The notes under the pieces are model-generated. The model worked only from the letters and a program-made list of their open reading frames with translations, was not told the DNA's origin and made no database searches. A program made the translations under genes and the position numbers. 64,000 nucleotides of DNA, from the NCBI RefSeq assembly GCF_018861045.1, contig NZ_JAHKQJ010000010.1, positions 248,001 to 312,000 of the forward strand, written 5' to 3'. The stretch comes from Octadecabacter sp. B2R22. GTDB taxonomy: Bacteria > Pseudomonadota > Alphaproteobacteria > Rhodobacterales > Rhodobacteraceae. Below are positions 16,374 to 24,217 of the stretch, piece after piece (position 1 is the stretch's first letter; each line of letters begins with the position of its first letter).

Positions 16374-18692
16374 TCACTCGCCGTAGGGAATCCAGATCGT
16401 TTTGATCTCGGTGGATTGCGCGCGCCAAGTGGAACTTGGCCAGCTGCGTGCAGTTCCGTTGTTAACCCATGTGCGTTTGAGGTTTTGGGCTGACTTTGCC
16501 TCGATGATTTCAGACGTGTCAGAGGTCGAGAAGGACCAAACCGCGTCGATGTTGGCATGTGCTGCCATGTGCGGCGCCAATTCCGAATGATCCCCGGTCA
16601 GGATGTTGACGACACCTGCAGGCACGTCAGAGGTATCCAGAACCTGATAGAAATCCGTGGCCGCAAGCGGGAACGCTTGTGATGCGACAGCCGTGATGCG
16701 GTTGCCCATGGCGAGTGCGGGTGCCAGTGGTTCGATCAGCCCCATGAGGGGGCGGGTGTCGTCTGTAAGAACAGCGATGTTGCCGACGGGTTCGTTCATC
16801 GCCAATGCGACGCCACGGATGGGCACGCCCTTTGCAGCGCCATCATGTTTGTCGGCCCAAGCGGCCCACGTGAATAGGTGATCAATCGCGTCAGAGACTT
16901 CTTTTGCGCCGATTTTGGTTCCGGTGAGATGGTTGATCCGGTCGGCAAATTCATCCGCACGGGCGGAGAGGTTTTCACCGATGTAATACAGGATTTGTGC
17001 CCGCAAGTGACCGGTGGTTTTTGACCAGCCCTTTGCGGCGGCCATGGCCTCAACAGCGTTGCGCAGGTCTTTGCGGTTGGCGATGCTGGCGTGACCCAGA
17101 AGCTTGCCAGACTTGTTGAAGACAGGTTGCGAATAGCCACCATCAGGGCGGGCTTGTTTGCCACCAACATATAGTTTGGCCGTGCGATCCAGCGGGTCGG
17201 CGGGAGTGCCGTCATCCGATGTGAACGCAACGGGCGCTTTAACGTCAGAGGATTTTCCGCGTGGTTTGGTGTAACCGAGCAGGCCTTCCCAACCGCCTTC
17301 GCGACCGAAACCGCTTTCGCGTACACCGCCAAAGCCAGCAGCGGCATCCATTAGGTTGGTGGCGTTGACCCAGACGATGCCTGACACCAGTTTGGGTGCG
17401 ATGTCCAAGGCGAGGTTCACGTTTTCCGTCCAGACAGACGCGGCGAGCCCGTAGCGCGTGTTGTTGGCAATTTCTACGGCTTCCGCAGGGGTGCGGAAGG
17501 TGCAGGCGACCAGCACTGGGCCGAAGATTTCTTCCTGCATCAGCGTGTCAGCTGGCGCGAGGCCCGTGATCAGGGTTGGCGGGTAAAAGCAGCCGTCGGG
17601 TGCGGCGCATTGGTGCATTTCGCCAGACGTGTTTGCATCGACCATGGCTTTGATCTGGTCGAGCTGCACGATGTCGGCGATGGCGCCCATGTCGATGCAT
17701 TTATCCAGACCGTCACCGATGCGCAGGCCATCCATACGGGCGCGCAGTTTGGTGTAAAAACGATCCGCGATGCCTTCTTGTACCAAAAGGCGAGAGCCCG
17801 CGCAGCAGACTTGGCCTTGGTTGAACCAGATCGCATCCACGAGGCCTTCGACCGCTGAATCAATATCGGCGTCATCAAAGACTATGTAGGGGGATTTGCC
17901 GCCCAGTTCCAAAGACAGGGCTTTGCCTGATCCGGCGGTTTGTTCGCGGATGATACGGCCCACGGCGGTGGAGCCTGTGAACGCGATTTTGTCGACATCG
18001 GACGCGACCAAAGCAGCGCCTGTGTCGCCGTCACCCGTGACGATATTGATCACACCGGGGGGCACGCCAGCCGCCGTGCAGATTTCGCAGAACACCATGG
18101 CGGACAGCGATGTGTATTCGGCTGGTTTGAGGACAACCGTGTTGCCCATCGCAAGGGCAGGCGCGATTTTCCAAGCGAGCATCAACAGCGGAAAATTCCA
18201 CGGGATGATCTGGCCGCAAACACCAAGTGGTTCGGCGTTGGGCATTTCTTCGTCCATCAGTTGGGCGAAGCCCGCGTGGTGATAGAAGTGGCGGATCGCC
18301 AGTGGCACATCGATGTCTCGGCTTTCGCGGATCGGTTTGCCGTTGTCCAGCGTTTCCATCACGGCCAGCAACCGCGCGTTCTTCTGCATCAGACGAGCGA
18401 TGGCGTAGAGGACTTTGGCCCGTGTCTTGCCGTCTTTGGCCCATTTGGGTTGCGCTTTGCGCGCGGCTGCGACGGCTGATGCGACCTCGTCGGCGGTGCC
18501 ATTGGTGACACCCGCAAGGCGTTCGCCTGTCGCTGGGTTGGTGGACGCGAAGTCATCACGCAAAGGGCCCCATTGCCCGTTGATAAAGTGACCCGCGATG
18601 CCACCACGATCTGCCAGCCAAGCCAGTGCTTCGGAGGCGTCTTCGGGGGCAGGGCCGTAGTCCATGGATTCAAAAATGTCTTTGACGGTCAT
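16374..18692 (-). CDS. Double-domain aldehyde dehydrogenase, 772 aa
   Basis: Residues 1-480 are a complete aldehyde dehydrogenase: IIPWNFP (162-168), FTGSTAVG (238-245), Glu262 in LELGGKSP and the catalytic Cys296 in FNQGQVCCAGS. Residues about 505-772 restart like a second aldehyde dehydrogenase (KLYVGGKQARPDGGYSQPVFN) but stop before any catalytic cysteine, so the second unit keeps only the cofactor-fold part. Proteins of this shape sit next to deoC in Rhodobacteraceae and plausibly oxidise the acetaldehyde released from deoxyribose 5-phosphate to acetate (inference). The ATG at 18692 lies 5 bases after the deoC stop with GGATAAG upstream. The longer open frame continues into deoC in another phase and is not used. 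Confidence 0.88.
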   Translation of the reverse strand: MTVKDIFESMDYGPAPEDASEALAWLADRGGIAGHFINGQWGPLRDDFASTNPATGERLAGVTNGTADEVASAVAAARKAQPKWAKDGKTRAKVLYAIARLMQKNARLLAVMETLDNGKPIRESRDIDVPLAIRHFYHHAGFAQLMDEEMPNAEPLGVCGQIIPWNFPLLMLAWKIAPALAMGNTVVLKPAEYTSLSAMVFCEICTAAGVPPGVINIVTGDGDTGAALVASDVDKIAFTGSTAVGRIIREQTAGSGKALSLELGGKSPYIVFDDADIDSAVEGLVDAIWFNQGQVCCAGSRLLVQEGIADRFYTKLRARMDGLRIGDGLDKCIDMGAIADIVQLDQIKAMVDANTSGEMHQCAAPDGCFYPPTLITGLAPADTLMQEEIFGPVLVACTFRTPAEAVEIANNTRYGLAASVWTENVNLALDIAPKLVSGIVWVNATNLMDAAAGFGGVRESGFGREGGWEGLLGYTKPRGKSSDVKAPVAFTSDDGTPADPLDRTAKLYVGGKQARPDGGYSQPVFNKSGKLLGHASIANRKDLRNAVEAMAAAKGWSKTTGHLRAQILYYIGENLSARADEFADRINHLTGTKIGAKEVSDAIDHLFTWAAWADKHDGAAKGVPIRGVALAMNEPVGNIAVLTDDTRPLMGLIEPLAPALAMGNRITAVASQAFPLAATDFYQVLDTSDVPAGVVNILTGDHSELAPHMAAHANIDAVWSFSTSDTSEIIEAKSAQNLKRTWVNNGTARSWPSSTWRAQSTEIKTIWIPYGE

Positions 18693-18697
18693 TGTTC

Positions 18698-19684
18698 TTA
18701 TCCAATCGCGTGACGCCAACCGGCGGAATAGCCGCCTGTGACGTGGTGTTCGAGTTGCCGTTCGATGTCGCCTAAAAGCGAGGATGCGCCAAAGCGGAAG
18801 AGGTCCGGTTGCAGCCAGCGGTCGCCGAGTTCGTCTTTGATCAACGCCAGATAGACCAGCGCATCTTTGGCTTTGCTGATCCCGCCTGCCGGTTTGTAGC
18901 CGACGCGCAGACCTGTACGGTCGTAGTAATCGCGGATCGCGCGGATCATCGTCAGGGTCACGGGCAGGGTTGCATTGACGCTTTCTTTGCCTGTGCTGGT
19001 TTTGATGAAATCGGCTCCGGCCATCATGCACACCACTGAGGCGCGCGCGACGTTGCGCAAGCTGCCCAGTTCGCCCGTGGCGAGGATGGCTTTGACGTGG
19101 GCATTGCCACAGGCGGCGCGCATTTCAGCCATTTCATCATAAAGCGCCTGCCAGTTGCCTTGCAGGACATGGCGGCGGGTAATGACGATGTCGATTTCTT
19201 CTGCTCCGGCTTTCACGCTTTCGCCGATTTCGGCAATGCGCAGCGGGAAGGGCGAGAGGCCCGCAGGGAAACCAGTTGATACGGCTGCAACGGGAATGCC
19301 TGAACCGCGCAAGGCGTCCACGGCCGTTTCGACCATATCGTGGTAAACGCAAATGGCGCCTGTTGTCAGGCCTTCCATGCCCAATGTTGTTAGCAGCTCG
19401 GGGCGTACGGGCTGGCGGGCCTTGGCGCACAGTCGGCGCACGCGGCCTTCGGTGTCATCGCCCGCGAGTGTGGTCAGATCGATCAGGCTGATGGCCTTAC
19501 ACAGCCATGCAGCTTGGTAGTCCTTCTTGACTGAGCGACGCCCAGGAAGGGTCGCGGCGCGACGTTCAATCGCGGAGGTATTCGCCTGAACGGCCTTCAC
19601 CCATGAGATATCCAGCGGAATCCCGTCGTTGCGGGGTTCCTGAACTTGCGGAAGGTGGGTGGTTGTTTTGTCTGAGGTCAGCAT
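18698..19684 (-). CDS. deoC: Deoxyribose-phosphate aldolase
   Basis: A 328-residue class I aldolase cleaving 2-deoxyribose 5-phosphate to glyceraldehyde 3-phosphate and acetaldehyde. The Schiff-base lysine is Lys228 in DFIKTSTGK, and the assisting lysine is Lys264 in VGYKPAGGIS. VKAILATGEL is the conserved strand between. It is longer than the E. coli enzyme (about 260) because of about 70 extra N-terminal residues. The start was taken as the ATG at 19684; an upstream ATG at 19738 would add 18 residues with no better ribosome site. Operon order is AraC regulator, deoC, aldehyde dehydrogenase, small membrane protein. Confidence 0.92.
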   Translation of the reverse strand: MLTSDKTTTHLPQVQEPRNDGIPLDISWVKAVQANTSAIERRAATLPGRRSVKKDYQAAWLCKAISLIDLTTLAGDDTEGRVRRLCAKARQPVRPELLTTLGMEGLTTGAICVYHDMVETAVDALRGSGIPVAAVSTGFPAGLSPFPLRIAEIGESVKAGAEEIDIVITRRHVLQGNWQALYDEMAEMRAACGNAHVKAILATGELGSLRNVARASVVCMMAGADFIKTSTGKESVNATLPVTLTMIRAIRDYYDRTGLRVGYKPAGGISKAKDALVYLALIKDELGDRWLQPDLFRFGASSLLGDIERQLEHHVTGGYSAGWRHAIG

Positions 19685-19765
19685 CGTGCGCACCGTGTTG
19701 TGAGTGCGGAGAGTGTCATGCAGCCCAAATGAAGGCAAGCGGCGACGCGACGTTGCTTTTATGCC

Positions 19766-20614
19766 TTAGGGGCGCGGCTGGATCAGCTCGCGTTGGCGGG
19801 TGCGACGATAGCGTTGCGGGGTTTCATTGTGGGTTGCCAAAAAGAGTTTGTGAAAATGCGACAGGTTCGGAAGCCCGCAGTCGGTTGCGATTTCGGCCAG
19901 ACTGTCGGACGTTCCTGTCAGTTGCCGTGCTGCGTGATCCATCCGAATGCCGTTGATGTAGTCGATGGGCGTCTGTCCCATGAAGCGGCGCATGGTGCGC
20001 GACACATGCGGATGCGCGCGGCCAGTTGTTGCGACGAAACCTGCGGCCCCTTCGCGAAACACGGCTGGGGCATATGCTGCGGCGCAGGCGGTCAGCAGCC
20101 AAGCGGGCGCGTCGGGGGCGATGCCTTCTGGTGCGCGATCTAATCCCACGAGCAGGGGTAATAGGAACGCTTCGAGGTAGAGTTTGCGGCGCGGCGCGCG
20201 TTCTAGCTGGAGGGCGTCATGGTTCAACGCTGCCAATTGGCGCATATCGCGATGAGAAAGGACGGGTTCGGTTCCGCCGCCCCAGAAACCAACACCAGAA
20301 AGGTCTTCGTGGCGATTTCCTAGGGCGTTGATTATCCCTGGGCGAATAGCAAGTGAGACAACGATCGGCGCTTCGCCGCGCCCCTGAATGCCGTGGGGCT
20401 GATCTGGCGCAATGAAAACCAAGTCTCCCTCTTTGAGGTCCTTCTTGCCCTGACCCGAATGCAAACGCACAGTGCCATTCTGAACCCAAAGAAGTTCATG
20501 AAAGTCTTGTGTGTGCAGGTTGGAGGGGCGTTTTGTGTCGAGCTCTGAACGGCTCAGCACAAAGGCGTCGTCGGGGGCGAATGTATCGCTGGCGGATATG
20601 GTGATTTGGTCCAT
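19766..20614 (-). CDS. AraC-family transcriptional regulator with N-terminal cupin domain
   Basis: A 282-residue regulator. Residues about 35-95 form a cupin-like effector domain (LHTQDFHELLWVQNGTVRLHSG, DLVFIAPDQPHGI), typical of sugar-responsive AraC proteins. Residues about 185-275 contain the two helix-turn-helix motifs (SLAEIATDCGLPNLSHFHKLF is the second, followed by TPQRYRRTRQ). It is upstream of deoC on the same strand with 81 bases between, so the deoxynucleoside/deoxyribose genes are its likely target. The ATG at 20614 was chosen because sequence before it lacks protein character. Confidence 0.88.
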   Translation of the reverse strand: MDQITISASDTFAPDDAFVLSRSELDTKRPSNLHTQDFHELLWVQNGTVRLHSGQGKKDLKEGDLVFIAPDQPHGIQGRGEAPIVVSLAIRPGIINALGNRHEDLSGVGFWGGGTEPVLSHRDMRQLAALNHDALQLERAPRRKLYLEAFLLPLLVGLDRAPEGIAPDAPAWLLTACAAAYAPAVFREGAAGFVATTGRAHPHVSRTMRRFMGQTPIDYINGIRMDHAARQLTGTSDSLAEIATDCGLPNLSHFHKLFLATHNETPQRYRRTRQRELIQPRP

Positions 20615-20714
20615 GGCGTCAAAATAGCATATTGAGCGCCAGCGTCTATGTGGCAACTTGGCAAGCGGCGTAGCACAGGCTAGGACGGGGCAAATCGCAT
20701 CAGGAGTCTGCCCC

Positions 20715-21404
20715 ATGTCCTTTGACCGTTCCATCAAGATCGCCCCGTCCATTTTGTCCGCTGATTTCGCCAACCTTGGCGCTGAAATTCAAGCGGTCGA
20801 AGCGCAAGGCGCGGATTGGATTCACGTTGATCCCATGGACGGCCATTTCGTGCCGAACCTGACAATCGGGCCAAATGTCGTCGCCGCGATCCGCCCGCAT
20901 GTGAAAACGTTCATGGATGTGCATTTGATGATTTCCCCAGCCGACCCCTACATCGGGGCCTTTGCAAAAGCGGGCAGCGATATGATTACGGTTCACGCCG
21001 AAGCAGGGCCGCATTTGCACCGCTCTTTGCAGTCTGTTCGCGCTGAAGGCGCGATGGCAGGTGTAGCGTTGAACATGACGACGCCGCTGTCTCACGTTGA
21101 AGATATTCTTGATGATATCGACATGATCTTGGTGATGACGATCAATCCGGGGTTTGGTGGCCAAAAATTCACCCATGCGATGGTCGATAAGGTTGCGCGA
21201 TGCCGTGCGATGATTGGTGATCGTCCGATCCACATCCAAGTGGATGGCGGAATTGACCCGACAACCGCGCCATTGGTTGCCAAGGCTGGTGCGGATGCAT
21301 TGGTGGCAGGGTCTGCCGTGTTCCGTGGCGGGTCGGTTGAGAAGCCCGAAGTTTATGGTGCCAACATCAAAGCTATCCGCGACGCTGCAAACGCCGCACT
21401 TTAG
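20715..21404 (+). CDS. rpe: Ribulose-phosphate 3-epimerase
   Basis: A 229-residue TIM-barrel enzyme interconverting ribulose 5-phosphate and xylulose 5-phosphate. Metal and catalytic residues are visible: His37 and Asp39 in [12 protein letters not shown], His70 in MDVHLMI and Asp177 in [18 protein letters not shown] is the phosphate-binding loop. The length is as expected for the family. AGGAG lies upstream of the ATG at 20715. It stands alone, divergent from the AraC regulator. Confidence 0.96.
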   Translation: MSFDRSIKIAPSILSADFANLGAEIQAVEAQGADWIHVDPMDGHFVPNLTIGPNVVAAIRPHVKTFMDVHLMISPADPYIGAFAKAGSDMITVHAEAGPHLHRSLQSVRAEGAMAGVALNMTTPLSHVEDILDDIDMILVMTINPGFGGQKFTHAMVDKVARCRAMIGDRPIHIQVDGGIDPTTAPLVAKAGADALVAGSAVFRGGSVEKPEVYGANIKAIRDAANAAL

Positions 21405-21406
21405 GT

Positions 21407-21448
21407 CTGCACAAAACCTGCACAAACCGGCGAACCTGTCTGCACAAA
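21407..21448 (+). promoter_or_regulatory. Phased direct repeats upstream of the two-component genes
   Basis: CTGCACAAA occurs at 21407-21415, 21418-21426 and 21440-21448, that is at steps of 11 and 22 bp. The skipped 11-bp position (21429) is degenerate. Direct repeats at one helical turn are how OmpR/PhoB-family regulators bind, and the next operon encodes such a regulator, so autoregulation is likely (inference). Confidence 0.6.
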
Positions 21449-21491
21449 CCTTTCGCATAAGGGGTAAAACCCGAATGCGAAGGACCTAGCA

Positions 21492-21620
21492 ATGACAACG
21501 TTGACCAAGGCAGTGCCCTCTAAATTGCAGCTGGACGGATGGTGGTTGGACCACGACACGCGGCCATTTCCCAAACAGGCCGTTGCCGCTAAGCTGCCCC
21601 CCAAAGGGGCGCGCATATGA
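21492..21620 (+). CDS. Small protein of 42 aa coupled to the response regulator
   Basis: A short frame starting MTTLTKAVPSKLQLDGWW and ending in KLPPKGARI. AAGGA sits about 8 bases before the ATG. Its stop overlaps the response-regulator ATG (ATGA, 21617-21620), the same coupling style as the verified genes around it. It is basic and rich in Trp/Lys, with no membrane segment. It could be a small regulatory protein or only a translated leader that couples the downstream gene. Confidence 0.6.
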   Translation: MTTLTKAVPSKLQLDGWWLDHDTRPFPKQAVAAKLPPKGARI

Positions 21621-22309
21621 GTGGCACGGTACTGATTGTTGATGATGATGCGGACATCCGTGATGTTGTGCGCATTGCGCTCAGCCAAGCTGGGTTTCAA
21701 ACACAAGAAGCGGGCGACGGGCGGGCTGCCTTGGCGGCCATTGCGGCGGTAAAGCCGGACTTGGTGGTGCTGGATATTGGCCTGCCTGAAATGGACGGGC
21801 TTGAGGTGTGCCGCACCGTTCGCGTGACGTCAGATGTGCCGATTCTGTTTTTGACGGCGCAGGGTGATGAAATTGACCGTATCGTGGGGCTCGAGATGGG
21901 GGCAGATGATTACCTGTCCAAGCCGTTTTCCCCTCGTGAATTGGTCGCACGGGTCAAGGCGATCTTGCGCCGTGGTGGAACCGTGGTCGAGGATCAACCG
22001 TTGCGCCACGGGATCATCGAGGTCGATCCAAACCGCCATTTGACACGCGTGCGCGGCGAGGCTGTCGCATTGACCGCGCGGGAGATGGATTTGCTTGTGA
22101 AACTAATCGCGCGGCCAGATCAAGTGTTTGCGCGGCCCGCCTTGGTGGATGCGATTTACGGCACTAATGTTCATGTAAGTGACCGTACAATGGACAGTCA
22201 TCTGCGCAATCTTCGGGCAAAACTGAGTGCTGCGGGGTGCGCGGATGCCGTCGAGACCATGCATGGCATCGGTATTCGCATGGGGCCATGTAAGGGCGCG
22301 GCCCCGTGA
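21617..22309 (+). CDS. OmpR-family response regulator
   Basis: A 230-residue response regulator. The receiver domain (1-120) has the acidic pair Asp10-Asp11, the phosphorylation site Asp53 in VVLDIGLPEMDG, a Thr in FLTAQ and the Lys in YLSKPFSPREL. Residues about 130-228 are a winged-helix DNA-binding domain (ALTAREMDLLVKLI, DRTMDSHLRNLRAKL). It is coupled to a 42-codon gene upstream and to the kinase downstream. The direct repeats about 170-210 bases upstream are its likely own binding sites. The signal sensed by the pair is unknown. Confidence 0.93.
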   Translation: MSGTVLIVDDDADIRDVVRIALSQAGFQTQEAGDGRAALAAIAAVKPDLVVLDIGLPEMDGLEVCRTVRVTSDVPILFLTAQGDEIDRIVGLEMGADDYLSKPFSPRELVARVKAILRRGGTVVEDQPLRHGIIEVDPNRHLTRVRGEAVALTAREMDLLVKLIARPDQVFARPALVDAIYGTNVHVSDRTMDSHLRNLRAKLSAAGCADAVETMHGIGIRMGPCKGAAP

Positions 22310-23235
22310 TGCGGATCAGACGCAAATGGCGGCCTCCGTTATGGATGGTCGTCGGGATTACGTTGGCCGTCGTTCTGTGTTTGCCGATCATCGGTATTTT
22401 CTTCGTCCGTTATATGTGGCCCGTCCTTGGGTATCGTGAGGCCGTTTACGTGGCCGGTATTGGCGTTCTGGCCGCGACGTTTGTTGTGGGCTGGGGGTTG
22501 TGGCGCATTCTGTTGCGGCCCGTTCAGGCGATGCGCACCCGTGTGACGGCTTTGCGGGCAAGTGATGACGCTGCGCTGGGGCCACTTGATCACTATGGCA
22601 CTGCCGACATGCAGGCGCTGGGGCAGTCATTTCTGGATATGGGGCGTGCTTTGCGCAGCCGCGAAACGGTGTTGCGCAGTTACGCCGACCACGTGACCCA
22701 TGAGCTTAAGTCACCGCTGACAGTGGTGCGCGGTGCGGCAGAGCTTTTGGCGATGCCGGATTTGCCCGATGCCGAGCGCGCGCGATTGCTGGGTAGGATC
22801 GAAGCCTCGGCCGATCGGATGACCGCTTTGTTGGATGCGCAAAGATCCCTTGCACAGGCGCAGGAACCGGCTGCACGCGGCGCGGTACTTTTATCGGACG
22901 TCGCGAACGGCATTGAGGTTTTGGAGGATGGTAAGGTGCCGTTAAGCAAAGACGCATTGCAATTGGTGCTGGACCATCTGGTTGGCAACGCAAAGGCGCA
23001 TGGGGCCACTAAGATTACAGCCTCTTTTGATGGGAATCTGACGGTTCAGGACAATGGTTCTGGCGTGTCGCTCGGGAACCAAGATCGCATATTCGAGCCG
23101 TTTTTTACCACACGGCGGGAAACTGGCGGTACTGGGATGGGGCTTTCGATTGTGCGCCGCATCCTTGAGGCGCATGAGGCCGAAATCACCCTGGCGCCAA
23201 GCGATCAGGGTGCGCGGTTTGTCATAACCTTTTAG
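22309..23235 (+). CDS. Sensor histidine kinase with minimal periplasmic part
   Basis: A 308-residue kinase. Two helices (about 11-34 and 46-68) are separated by only about ten residues, so there is almost no periplasmic sensor domain. A HAMP-like linker follows, then the H-box with His131 in HVTHELKSPLTVV, and an ATPase domain with NAKAHG, the G1 box QDNGSGV and the G2 box GGTGMGLS. The ATG at 22309 overlaps the regulator stop (TGATG); the GTG at 22306 is an equivalent alternative. Signal reception may occur within the membrane or through a partner protein. Confidence 0.9.
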   Translation: MRIRRKWRPPLWMVVGITLAVVLCLPIIGIFFVRYMWPVLGYREAVYVAGIGVLAATFVVGWGLWRILLRPVQAMRTRVTALRASDDAALGPLDHYGTADMQALGQSFLDMGRALRSRETVLRSYADHVTHELKSPLTVVRGAAELLAMPDLPDAERARLLGRIEASADRMTALLDAQRSLAQAQEPAARGAVLLSDVANGIEVLEDGKVPLSKDALQLVLDHLVGNAKAHGATKITASFDGNLTVQDNGSGVSLGNQDRIFEPFFTTRRETGGTGMGLSIVRRILEAHEAEITLAPSDQGARFVITF

Positions 23236-24155
23236 GGGTTCATGCCTTTTTTCGTTAGGAATGACGGAAGTTTTTTGCCGTTTGTGGGGGCTGCTTCTGG
23301 TGCTGGTGCGGGGGCGTCGGTTGCCATCGCCTTGATACCTGCCACACCGCTTTCGCCCAAAGGCACGGTCGCAAAAGGGCCACCAATCAGCAATTGTGCG
23401 GGGTCTTTCGGGTCAACATCAACCCCAGCGGCCAGCAGGCTGTCGGCCCAGTTTTCGGCGTTATCCTTGGGATGGTAGCCCAAGTAGGTCGATTTGGAAT
23501 TGTTCACCGGTGCGCGGTCATTGTTGGAAATACCGTATACAACTGTGAACCCAGTGGCTTGCGTGGTGATCGAACGTTCGACCAAATGGCGCAGGTCATC
23601 AAATGAAAGCCATGTGCGCAGCGCCCGCGCGTTTTGCGGGACCTTGGTGCAAGAGAAAATGCGCAGGTGAACGGATTCCATGCCGCGTTTTGCCCAATAA
23701 AGCTTGCCGAGGTCTTCGGTAAAACATTTCGCCAACCCATAAAACGTATCGGGTGCGTGATCTGCGTCCACGTCGATCCCGGCGGAGTTTTCGAGCATGC
23801 CAACCGCGTGGACAGAGGACGCATAGATCACGCGGCGCACGCCGTGTCGGTGACCTGCTTCCCAGACGTTATAAGACGACAGGTAGTTCGGCCCGAGGAG
23901 TTCTTCAAAGGGGCGTTCATCGGGGATGGACGCAAAGTGCACGGCGATATCTGCGCCTTCCATCAGAGGCAGAACCTCATCGAACTTGGAGCAATCAGCC
24001 TGCACGAAGGTTTCGTTCTCAAGCAAACCAGCAGGGGCGTCCGCGATGTCCACCGAAAGCAGTTCATCCGCGAGAGACGCCAATGTGCTACGCAGTTCCA
24101 TGCCGAGCGTGCCGCAGGCGCCGGTAAGGACAATTTTCTTGAGAAGTTTTGCCAT
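23232..24155 (-). CDS. NAD-dependent epimerase/dehydratase, uronate dehydrogenase-like
   Basis: A 307-residue extended SDR. The nucleotide-binding motif TGACGTLG is near the start, and the catalytic pair is Tyr-x3-Lys in FYGLAKCF. Segments such as RRVIYASSVHAVG, LRIFSCT, SFDDLRHLVE and YLGYHPKDNAE closely follow uronate dehydrogenases, which oxidise galacturonate or glucuronate to the lactone. A proline/alanine-rich tail of about 35 residues (ending LPSFLTKKGMNP) is not part of the usual fold. The start at 24155 has AAAGGCG upstream; an ATG 15 bases earlier is possible. Its stop overlaps that of the kinase gene by a few bases. Substrate assignment is by resemblance only. Confidence 0.8.
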   Translation of the reverse strand: MAKLLKKIVLTGACGTLGMELRSTLASLADELLSVDIADAPAGLLENETFVQADCSKFDEVLPLMEGADIAVHFASIPDERPFEELLGPNYLSSYNVWEAGHRHGVRRVIYASSVHAVGMLENSAGIDVDADHAPDTFYGLAKCFTEDLGKLYWAKRGMESVHLRIFSCTKVPQNARALRTWLSFDDLRHLVERSITTQATGFTVVYGISNNDRAPVNNSKSTYLGYHPKDNAENWADSLLAAGVDVDPKDPAQLLIGGPFATVPLGESGVAGIKAMATDAPAPAPEAAPTNGKKLPSFLTKKGMNP

Positions 24156-24217
24156 ATCAGCGCCTTTCATGTTGCGCTTCTACGGTCTGCCGTTGGCGGC
24201 ATAACGTCAAGGGGTGG

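Noticed and set aside
16374-19031. An 885-residue aldehyde dehydrogenase with a longer N-terminus
   Set aside because: The extra 113 codons lie within deoC in another phase and are arginine/proline-rich noise. The ATG at 18692 follows the deoC stop with a suitable ribosome site.
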